64,000 nt of DNA, taken from the NCBI GenBank assembly GCA_031841125.1, contig CM063113.1, forward strand, positions 24,883,312 to 24,947,311. Reading direction: 5' to 3'. Origin of the DNA: Acanthococcus lagerstroemiae (taxonomy: Eukaryota > Arthropoda > Insecta > Hemiptera > Eriococcidae). The notes under the pieces were generated by a model, which was not told the DNA's origin, ran no database searches, and saw nothing but the letters and a program-made list of their open reading frames with translations. Position numbers and translations under genes: made by a program. Positions 36,601 through 48,600 of this stretch are shown here, in pieces (positions within the stretch are counted from its first letter, which is position 1; each line of letters opens with the position of its first letter).

Positions 36601-39600
36601 TCCCCAAAATGATCATCTGGATCCGCGCCTGGATGAGTCCCGAAAAATCTGAAACGAATCTAAAAGAATTCCACGTAGACAGGTAACTGTCTCAAAAAAA
36701 TGTTGAAACTACTCTAAAAGATCTTTCAGAGATCTCCAAGAATGTTCAGCAAACATAATTGAATTTGAAAAACTCTCAAATAATTTTAAGCTATTCCGGA
36801 AGAATGTTGAAGGTTGTTACTCGTCTTGAAAAATCTGAAAAACATTGCGGCAAGTCTTGATAAGTCTTGAGCAAGCCTATAAGAGTCTTGAATTTTTCTA
36901 ACTCAGCCGGGAAGAGTCTGAACAGTATTTAAATCTTCGAAACAATCAGCTCATCAAGCAAAGCCTGATACGGATTAGTTGTATGAGGTAGAAAACCAAG
37001 GAAGCATAGATGTAGAAAGGTATTTTCAAAATTTGAATTAGCGATGTTAAAACCCATACAGTTTGAATACCAAATAATGACAATCAGTCGAATGTTTTTC
37101 TAGACCCCCCCCCCCTCAGCACCAGAGGTCGGATTTAAAAACTAATTAATTACATTAAAAACCTTTAAATCAAGTATCATGTCGGAAAAATTGCCAAAAT
37201 TTGGTCCTGGCTGCCCTCTGGTGACATGTTGGAGGAGGTTGGATTCCCGAAGCAATGTCATAGTCGAATTGAGCGACTTTGAAAACCTGTAAATCAAGTA
37301 ACATTTCCGAAAATAGCCAGAATTTGGCCCCAGTCCTGTTAGGTACCATCCCGAGGAGTCGAACCTCAAAAAACAATGTAAAAATCGACTCTAGCAACCT
37401 TTAAACCTTTTATATTAAGGGTCGTGTCGAAGAAAATTGGTTACCAATTTCCTTGGTCCTTTTTCGAGGAACTCGGGGGGGGAGCACTATCAACAATTGT
37501 TATGGTCCAGTAGTTCATTCTTAAATAGCGTCATTCAAGCTGTACGACTAAACTAAGCTCGTATTTTTAGTGTCAAAGAGGGATCTATATGAAAAAAATT
37601 GAAATAAAAATGTGAAACCTTATGTATTTTTCCATAAGAAGAGTAAGTCCGGGATGATGTCCGTTCGAGCTCAGATTATGTATGTCTTAGTTTTAGAGCG
37701 TGGAAAACCAATGGCGAGGCAGACAAAATAATAAAAGTTTATAATAGGAACTATCATAATGTTCAGTTTCAAATTGGAGCGACAGAGAGGGGATCGGACA
37801 AATTCTTCTTCGAAGAAAAGTGACCTAGAGCAGAGACAGAAGCACACAGGGCAGAAAAGCCAAACGAGACTGAACAGACACGACTGTATAATCAAATACG
37901 AGCTGATGTTTCTAAAAACTACAGGGTTATTTTGGGAGGTACCTATCCCTTTCTTCACGTTAGAGAATTATTGAGAGGATTCGCCTGATCTCAGATTCAT
38001 TCACATTCCAAATCGCCGTGTAGACTTTATTCTGGAAAACTTACGAAAACTGGCTATATCGTCTTTTATCGCCAATACGAATTTTAGATGAAATTGTCAG
38101 TTGCAAATTTGAACAACGAACGCACCACTTGTCTCGTACTACTCGTAAGTTCCACGTGAAACATGATTCCAATTTTACTGTCTCTTGGTGGGGACGGAAG
38201 CGTCAAATGGTCAAAGAACGAGGTCTTTTGGTTTCGTTAAATTTTCATGTCACCTCCCTCGTTCTCAGAAGGTTGTTCAACATGATTGATCGGATGAGGT
38301 CAATTCCCGCAAAGAGGTCAGATTTCTGACGAAAAAAATTGAACGATTTCGATAAATTTTTGTGAAATGTGGGTAGATTGTTATCCGAAATGAGTATTTC
38401 GTAAACGTAAAAGTTCATCCTATCAGTTTGTGTTTTTATTGAACTCATTGGCCTCGATTCGGCGTCTGTCAATGTTGTCAAATCAGGCTGATGTACTAGC
38501 CGAAATGTTGGCGTACTAGATGGAACTAGATGACACGATTCGCATTTCCAAACATTTAAAATACGAAAACTTCCTTTTTGTACTGCCAGCCGCTGCATGT
38601 TTATGCCGGGGCTGATTCTGGACTTAAAATTCTATCATTATTAATAATATGAAAGTAAACCAATAGCTGTTACAGCAGCTTTGACCGTGAGCTCGTTGGA
38701 GATATGGAATTGTATACTGAATTACCCACAAGACTCGCAGGTAAATTGAGATGTTCAAAACTTGTAGTTTCCTGGGTGACGGACCTTTGGGAATCGTTTC
38801 TGTCGTAAGGCTTCCTCATACAAGATATTCCAGCCTAGTATGTCAAGCCGGTAGGAGGTGATAGTACTCGGTGAGAGGAACAAATAATGGTGTGTACAAG
38901 TATAGCATATACTCAAAATTGAAGGGGCTTCAAGTTTTCAAAGTTGAAAATGACGAACTTTCATCGCGATTCTAATCACTCGTTTTTATTCAGAATTTTT
39001 TTCGAATGTAACAATTGGTCATTCCACAATTTTAAAATTTTGCAAAATTTTATGAACATTTTCTGATTTTGGAATTGAATTTTTTTCGTGATAGCCGCTT
39101 TGCTACCGGTTTTGAAGGGTAGCAGTTGCCGGCACCTTTAAAAATGAAGCGATAATTAGTACCACCGGTTGCTTGTCTCGGAAATTGAAGGTTCTACAAA
39201 AATTGAAAGTTGTGCACTTCAAAATTAATACTTGGATTTTATGCTTGGAATTTTGAAACTGGCATAACTAATATTGAAGAATTAATTGTCTTAGGAAGGC
39301 GCAGTAAAAAATCGTTCGCTGTTTCTCAACTTTCAAGACTTGTTGCCCCTTCAGTCTTGAGTAGCAATCGTACATGTACGTTTTCGTTCCTCTTGCCGAG
39401 TACTGTCACCTCTTTTCGGCTTGGCATACTGAGCTGGAACACCCGGTATACTTTTAATGACAACTAGCTCATAACCTGAGCTCCTCATACATCCGTAACT
39501 AACGGGAAGACAGACACTTACGGTGCATCCGGTCTACCAGGATTGTAAAGACAATCCGCTGTATGACACTGTGTACTACAGTAACCAATTGCATGATACT

Positions 39601-42600
39601 TATTTGTCACGTTCCGAACGTATCTTTGGGAATCTCGCATTAGTTCATCCCTGTATGTCTCACTCATCCACTTGCTTGCTCAGTCTCCTTGCTCATTTAT
39701 TTATACTCAAGGTCCTATTCTAGTGCCTCGCTTTGAATTTTCCTTGTCATGCTGTTTGGTATTTTGGCTCTGAATAACCCCACTGTTTGAGTGCTCAGTT
39801 GGGCTTGGAAGCTAATTACGGGTAACTCCGTCGTAATTACGTATTTTCGGTTCTGTTTCGACGTATCTGGTGTATAACTCTCGGGGGTTCTGAACAGTCG
39901 ATCCACAATGTGACACAACCTTTTTCTCTAGTTTCCTTTTTCAGTACGAGTTGTTGCGGCCTTCTCTGGCAATACAATGCTGAAATAACGTTTCTTAGTC
40001 ACTTTCTACTATTGTGGGTTATAGGAATGAACTGTCTCTAATCGTGCTTGATGTTCACCCTGACGATACGATGGCAATAGACCGTCACAAGGGGAACACT
40101 GCCATTGTCATAATTAAGCTACATATAAAAGTAATATTTTACTCGAATTTAGAACACGGTATAGTGCCTACCGAGCTTCAATTCGTCGTCCACTTCGAGT
40201 ACCATTTCCTCTGTTTGCTCATTTCTGATGTAAACGCATTTTCTTGTTTCGGTTTCATTTTATTATTCGAGTGTACATTCGTTTCCTAAATGTAGGCAGG
40301 GAATACATTTACGTATTCTTACAAGACGCCATATCGCTCGTAATGAGAAAGCATTCTTATCCGTATTATATGTACTTTCTCGAGGGTTCATGCACATGCA
40401 ATTATAAAATAACTTTTTTTGTCCCATTGTTGCGGCTCATTTTTTGTAAAGCATTTAAATATTCGTGATCCGTCTCTTCAGTTTACGACTCAGCAAAAAG
40501 GCAATATAGCTCGTACGTATAATTCATAATACCGTGCGGTTACCGACGTGGAGAGTTGAACTGTTTTATAGCCTGCAGAGGTGTTAATATGAGAAACATA
40601 TTGAATTTGAATGGTGGGGTGCGCAGGGCCACACTTCATTTTTACAATTGAAAATCAAGTAAGCAGTGCAGACATAACAAACTGCGAGGGAGAAGTCTTC
40701 TGTCCCTGGGCCAGATCTTTTATTTGGGTGCAAGGGGGCAGAGACCGAATCTTCCATCAATTTTGGGGCTACATGGCTCGGAATTTTCCAATTTTCCGCC
40801 TAACTTTTTTACTTTTTTGCCAATTTTTCCATTGTTCTATTATTCTGCGGTTCTTTTTTTGAGGGAGGAAGGAGGGGAGTTTTTTGCTTTGAACGCGAAT
40901 TTTTTCTCTATAGCGCCGTCAGCCTACGGTTTCGGATCGGATTCGCGCTGCCGGCTTTACAGCCACATTCTCAGCTTTAGGCTGATTGAGTTTTATCTAT
41001 ATCGATATATTGATGCTCTATAAAGGTATGTAGGCATGCACGTATCCTTATTAGCATTTGATATAGAGAAAAAATAAAATTTGATATTTCGTAACAATGG
41101 CGAATCTGAAGGGGCTCTAGGGATTATGGCCTTCTCTACACTTCGTTGTAACTTCACATGGATACTATAGATCCGTCATTTTGATTACAGAAAAACAATT
41201 CAAAAATCTGTCATATTTCGAGAATTTTTTATCTTTTTTCGAAATTTTGATTGAAATGTTGAATTCTACGTTCTAGATGTTCCCTAGAATATCATGTGCC
41301 AACTTTTCATCTAGAATTCGCTTATTATTCTATCAGACGATTAGGATTATTTATATGAAGTACTTTTAGTGTCCATTGTCTTGTAGAAAATAAAGTAACT
41401 AAATGTTAAAAACGTTGAGTCAGGGACGAAATGGGGGCACGCAGATTGCTCTCCAAGGCCCTGTCGGAGTTGGAAAATTTTAGTTGATAGATTAAAAGTT
41501 GAGAAAATCCAAAAAGGAAAAGGGATTTCGATTTTTTAATGAGATTTTTGTCAGTTGGGAATTTAACTATTTTTTCTCCCCCCTCATAAAACTCGTTGCT
41601 ACATTTCTGCGTTAAGTCTATCTTGAGATAAGATTTAAAGCACAAATTTTTTCAGTCAATATGGCGGATCGATTGTACCATGTATGACTGTAGAGCTTTT
41701 AATTTTACACTGCGCATAACACCATCTGCGCACGCAGGGACGTACAGAAGAGTTTTTCTGGGGGGGGGGGGGTAAAAGTCACATGATTCAACTCAAAATG
41801 CCCAAGTATGAAAGCAAAAATAAAAATAAAAACACCTTTTGAGTTGAATTTTTCCAACTTCTCAACTCAAAATTCCCAAGTATTAAAACAAGAAAAAAAC
41901 CTTTTGACTTGCTGGATTTTCCCAACTCTATCGAAATTTCACGACTCCATCTGACTGAAATGGTAAATTTTCCCAACTGCTGAGTAAATAATTTCCTCCT
42001 GGGGGGAAGGTCCCCTCTTCCCCTATCGGTACGTCCCTGTACGCTCGATCTGCATAACAAGTTTTTTTTTTTTTTTGAGTAACGTGTCCAATAAACTAGT
42101 TTTGTCTATTGGGGTTTAAACCTCACCTAGGTAGCGCTACCATAGGCCAACGTTTTGCGTGTATTGTTATCAGTTTGAGGTGATCTATTCACGAAAATTC
42201 ACCCCAAAGTGATAAGATTACAATGAACATACTGACAGTGTTGCCAACACATGCATCTTAGGTTTAAGTCCCAATCATCTTCATTGTTTACCTTTGAAAT
42301 AAGAAATAATTATTTTTCGCTGGAATTACTAAAGAAGTGCCGCCAAAAGTGCCACATAGATGTAATAGTGCCACAAAGTGCCATCAAAAGTACTACATAT
42401 TTCAAAAGTGCTATCAAAAGGGCCACGTAAATATAAATGTGCCGTACCTGGCAACATAGAATCTAGCTTAGATCTTTCTGGGTCTCCAGCCCCCCCCCCC
42501 TAAAAAAGAAAGAAAAAATATTTGAAACAAATCTGTCTTTTTTTTCTGGCTGTTCGTCTTTCTCCAATCGTATATAGAAAATGGACCAATTCCAAGTGGC

Positions 42601-45600
42601 GAATTTCTTGCTTCTGTCTATCAAAAAAAGTCAGAAGGCAGCTTCTATCAGCTGTGCCAGGAAATTTAAGAGCCGGAGGTGAGATGTTCTCTTTCACTTT
42701 GTATCTATTTGTCTCCCCTTATCTGTCTACCTCTCTATCTATCTATTCTATTTCTTCATCTACCTGTCAACAACTGGTCCCCTCCTCAGGAAAAGAAACT
42801 TCACCGAGAGTCCAGGTATACCTACATGTAATTTGTCAGTAAATTCTCTACCCCTTGCTGTGTCGAAGTTTATATTATTCCTACTTCCTCCTGTAAGGGT
42901 TCGGAAGATCGAGACTCTTGGGAAACTCAGATCTAGGAGGTATTTTCGCCTCCATCCTCTTTCAGGCTGAGGTTAATCTTCTAAATGACCATATGAACCG
43001 TAGCGTAAATAGATAATTCTTCCAGTGGGGATGTGTGAAATCTTATTGGTAAGTAGTGACGGATATACATTGCGGCCGAATTTCGACTTGAGAAGTGCAA
43101 AAAATTCTCTTGAGCTCTAACATATTGTCCGCATTTCGACTTCACAATCTGGGGAACGAGCTCGAAATTTGACTTTGCTCTTGTTGCTGGGGGAGGGGGC
43201 TGTCACTAAATTGATTTATTTTCGGGAATGACGTCAATCGCAGTCTTGCTGTATTATCACTATGTAATGTTCCCATATTCATTAGGTACACTACTGGCGA
43301 AATCATGTATTACCATTATTTCATTTTTCTTCCATCAACGTTTTCATACTCTCATATTTTATTCAGTCTTTATTTCCAGTCAGTAACAGTTGAATTTATG
43401 CGTTTTCTGAAGTAGCGCTAAACCCAAAAGCTTAACTGTTGTGTATTTATCTGAAAAGAGAATTGAAATGAGAGCAAGAAAAAAAAATTCTCTTCGAATT
43501 TACTGAACAGAACCCACCAGCAGTGGCTCTGTATCGAAATAAAATTCTAATGTAAGCACTTGTGTGTATATTGCAGCGGATTTTTACTGGTTTGCTCACG
43601 GTGGTGATTTCGATTACGAAGGTAAAAATATCGTCTTACTGGCATGCTTCGTATACATTTGCGTGTTTGAAATCTAACATAATATATTTTACGCGTATTT
43701 TTTTGATTGCTTCGAATATTGAATTGCACGTGAACCACATTTGAAAACGAAAAAAAAAAGTCACAATTGACCACTGTCCAACTGATTATTCTATTTTTCT
43801 ATTTAAACGCTCGATTGGATGCCCCGAATTGAAAATACTTTTTTTTTTTAATGTATCAGTATTTATTTTGTCCATATTATTTGTCAAGGTCGGCAGTTTT
43901 TCCTCCGAGTTTGTTGTTTTTTAAAATTGATTTTTCTCACTCTCTTTTCTCGAGTGGTCAGCACTGAGACAATCGATTAATAACGCTTGCCGAGTACAAT
44001 TTTTAATTGTCACAATACGATGCTAATTAACATCATGTATATTTTGTTACCTTCCCCTACCTTATTTCACGTATAGTGTTCACCATCTACCATTTTGCGG
44101 TTACTTATTTACAGTGTTTGGTATTTGTATCTATTAAAATTTTAACCCGAGCAAACTTGAATGCATTTTCTTGGTTTTAGCATGTGATTATCGTTCCGTA
44201 ACGTTTGAATTATTTCCCCCCCCCCCCATCATCCTTTTCAATGTACATTTTATTGCCTGTGTAATGACGGTAGCACGGTATCGTACTATACCGTTGGAAA
44301 CTATAAAAGATTCGAAAATTTCTCCACGTCCGTACGGTCGTTCCGTTCGTGGATGTTGATTGCATGTCTGATGTATGGAGGAAATTGATTTCGTCGTAGT
44401 TTGAGTGAGATTTTTATGATCGCGGTTGAACTAATTTGCCTTTTTTTATTTTTTTATTTTACAGCCAAAGATGGTCAGACAACGCAACAACAAATAGACA
44501 GAGAGGAAAGACTTAGACTAATTAAAGAGAAACAGAATGAAGAAAGACAAAAGAAATTAGAAGAACTAAAACAACAGGTAAGAATGTCGGGCGAGCGGAT
44601 GTAGATTTATCGTACGTGTAGCCGATAGCTGGCTCGCGTTGACCAGCGAAGACGTATCCATTTTGTTTTACGTCTAGATTAATTGGTATTCGAACTGAAT
44701 CCCACTCTCCCTTTCTGTGGAACAAATCAAAAGAACGCTGTAGAAAAGTTCTTATTATTGGCTACTGCTCAAAGGGTAACTTTTGGGTCCACTCTCCCTT
44801 TCTGTAAAACAAATCAAAAGAACGCTGGAGAAAAGTTCTAATTGTTGGCTTACTGCTCGAAGGATAGCTTTTTGCTAAGACGAGCGATCAGGAGGTGAAG
44901 ATTGAGAGTTGCGAGTTACCTTTCGACTTCTTCTGTCTACAAAATTCGAACTTTTTCACTCTTCAGATGTTTGATTGGACAGATCTACCCACAGGATCTA
45001 CCCTCATTGACTACGATGTACGCTGTGTTAATCTTGACCGCGGTATCGTAATTGTTTCTTTGGGTTAGTCGCCATAGATTAAAAAGTTGGCTAATTTGAA
45101 TGTAGAATATATGTAAACAAACAAGCTATGAGCAAGCTTGCGCATAATTGTAGTTGAAAAAATTTTCTTTCTCATTCGAGGCCGCCATCAGCTTTGAAAT
45201 TTATAATAAAAGGTAGGGGAGAAGTCCCTACAGTGAGACGCATTTTTAAATTTTCGCATAACTTCATCCATTTTCAGCATCTTTCCAAACTTTAGTATCA
45301 TTGGAAAGCCCATACATTCACCTTCAATTCAAGACTATAAGTCGAATACTTTGCGTTTAAGGAGCCGTCAGCAGAAGCCTAAGACCAACCGTCCTCAAAT
45401 GTGTCACTGTTGGAAGTAGTCATCCAACAATTAGACAAGGGTGTTCCTAGGTGATTCTCCGAAAAATGGACTACTCAACGTGGACCAAAACAAAAATAAA
45501 TGAGGTTCACTTTTCGAATTTTTTTCGTTGAAATCGATACTAGGGGTATTGAGAAACCATATTCCGGTACAGGCCGGGCCTTAATTTGATTTTGGGGGGT

Positions 45601-48600
45601 TGTAAAGAAAATTGTTGTCTACGTTAAAAGACAAATTTTTCACGTTTATATAGTGTGATAAGATGAGGCTGTACGATCACACAGTGGCACTATGGGTTAC
45701 AATCTCACGGATCACGGTTTTATGAAGTACCAAAAATTCATCTCGGAAAGTAGTCTCTGCACGAAGAAGATTTCATGGCTGCTTCTACAGACTGCTTCTA
45801 AGTGTCGAAAGATTCACGTCCTTCAACGTGGATACAAGAAATACGTGAGTATCCACGTTGAATAATATTTTATGTCCACGTTTAAGGACAAAATCGCATT
45901 TTTCCTTTTCCCATTGAGTAAATATGCGGAGAATATTTGATACATATTGCTGAATGTAATGTGGCCAACATTAGATATATTATTACGTTTTTACAAATTC
46001 CGAGCTGTAAATTCAATATCGCTGTTGATGTCCACGATGAAGGACACTTTTTTTAGAAACCAGGATCTCAGCAATAAATGAGTATTTTAGCATACAAATT
46101 ATCATTCTTTCAAAGAAGTTCTTACACAGCCTTCTAGAGGGAGTTATGAGGGAGTTATATGAGCATTTGAGAGAAGTTTATGCTTATAGTGGAACCCTAC
46201 AGAGAGGTTTGAAAATTATCCGCGTTGAAGGACATATCTCTTCCTAGACACAACTTTGAGGCATTCTAAGGGTTACTTAACTTGGTTAGAAAAAGATTGT
46301 AAGACCTATACCGTGTTGCCTCAACTTACCTCTTCAACAATGAGAAACAGTAGTTCTTGAAAATTATGTATTAAACCCTTCCAGCGAGCAAAAAAAAAAA
46401 AAAACCGAACTAGACCAGGTTGACACCCACGTTGATGGACATTTCAGGTGCATTTTTGATTTTCTAAGGATGTTCTGCTGAACTAGGGAGAACTTTTACC
46501 ACTGTCTCCACCAGAAGAGTTAATTTCCTCAATTTTGACATATTGCGCATAGCATTCGGATAATAAGTGGCAGAATTACAGCCCATTTACATGACTTGTC
46601 AATTTTTCGGAGAATTACCTCCCCCTCCCCTGCAGTGAGGCAGTATTATTTCAACACGAAGAGTGTACATTACGATTGACTGAAATGAAATAAAACGAAT
46701 TAACATACATGTATAATGCTTGATTATACGCAAAATATTACAGCATACACCGTTTGAAGAATTTTTTAATTCTGGAGTCGAAAACCAAGTATGATTATTG
46801 TCGCGTTTTGTACTACCGAGAGGATGTGGAGTCGGGAGAACTTTTTTTAATCCGCGCGAAACTGATCCATTCGACATCATCAACATGGGGGGGGAGGGGG
46901 TACACCCATGTATTCGCAGTCTTGGTCCTTGAATGTTAGCGTTTGTTATTAGAATTAGTTACTGATAAGACTGTCTCAGTATTGGATGCCTTGAGGTTAT
47001 TTCGAAAAATAATTGCTTGTTCATCAATGAAAGCTTCGATCGAATTATTCTTCATCTCAAATTGAAGCTACAATCTCGACTTCATTAGATGTAAATTTCA
47101 TTTATAATTGTAGCTTTTATAGAAAAAGTACAGAAGAAAAAAGACAGGGAACAAAAAAGTGACGATTTTGGTCTCGAAAACAGTCTTTTTTTATTAGCGT
47201 TCGGCATAAATGGTTCTATTCAGCATTAATTAGGTTATAAGGTGCGGTAACACTGTGTGCATGTGTGGTCCACATTCGAATCAAAAATTCCCATTATAAA
47301 CGGAGTTATTCAAAATGTCTCACTGTTTGCGCTCAAGGTTTGCGCTGTCTCACTGTAGGGACTTCTCCCCTATCGAGCGAAATATCCAAATAAGAGTTTT
47401 CCGAGTTTTCTGATTGGACCTTGATTTGGGTCCTAAAATGTTGAAAAAATGAGAACAATTAAGTTGTTCGTTCACTGCAAGCGGGGTTAGGCGAATCACC
47501 TAATAAATGGTTCGGATCATGGGTAACTAGAAAAAAAGATTCGGATCGCTGAGTATGAATCATCGATGAAAAAATGATTCGGATCACAATCAGTTGAGCG
47601 AAAATAATTCTAATAATTTCTAATTTTTTAGTAAATTTTAACGAATTTCGAACAGAATTTCAGAAATAATGAATTATATTTTTATACTTTGAAAATGATG
47701 TGAGGATTTATTAAGAAGGTCATTAACAATGAATTCGGATTACGAATCAAATGGCACATTTGTGATCCGAAGTATTTCTTGATTAGAAGATGATCCGGTT
47801 CTACCCAATCCAGACTGCAAGAGGACTTTTGCATTGATGACGCAGTCCCCTCCCCACCACCAAAAAAGGACTGCAAGTCTCACATTGATGCATTGACATT
47901 TTTCCTAGACAAAATATTGAACATTGACTAACCAGTAAGTTACAGTTATGGTTATAGTACTCTCGAAGCACCCAACAACCACTGGCTTACCTTGCCAACA
48001 TAAATGAAATTGGAGCTTCAGGCTGATTAATGCCTACAGAATAATAACATATAAATCAGTAGCATTTCATTAGTGTACCATGTACATACCTATACAATGT
48101 GTGTAGCTCATAATTACGTAGAGTTCGAGTTGGACAACATATCTAGCAACGATTTTTCTTTCGCCTAGTTTTTGAAATTGACTTCCTAGCCGACATTTTG
48201 TAACTCTCCAACTCTTTAGTGATCCCGATGGAACTTCATTGTTCGAAGGGTTCACTTCGTGGAGCGTATGACGATGCATTCATGCCTAAGTGGCTCCCCA
48301 GACATCGCATCCCTGGCCCCGGAAACTACCCTTTCGAGTATTGTATCAGTGACCAGAGGGACGCATTGAGGCTGAGACGAGTCCCATTGTTAAGAAACTA
48401 AAACTCGAATATGCCGGACACATTGCTCGGGAATCTAACTACAAATGGAACAAGATACTTACATTCTGGCAACCCTTAGGTAAACGGAAAAGAGGGAGGC
48501 CAGCGACAAATGGGGAGACGAGGTTGGTCAGGTGGCGGGTCAAAATTGGGACAACAAAGCTAAAAATAGGAAAAAATGGGCTAAATTGTGCAAGGTTTAT

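Larger units (their letters stand above)
33360..36960. repeat. degenerate AGTCTTGAA array, cluster C, split by nested transposons
   Basis: The parts at 33360-33537 and 35851-36060 carry the unit mainly in inverse orientation (TTTCAGACTCTTCGA-like). From 36060 to 36960 it runs forward (AGTCTTGAAT, AGTTTTGAAC, AAGTTTGGAA, AGCCTCAGAA and so on at ~10-bp steps). A pogo/Tigger-like element with a LINE inside it, and a MITE at 36456, interrupt the array. Confidence 0.65.

Noticed and set aside
25190..36960. CRISPR array
   Set aside because: The units are ~10 bp, degenerate and contiguous without unique spacers; the genome is eukaryotic.
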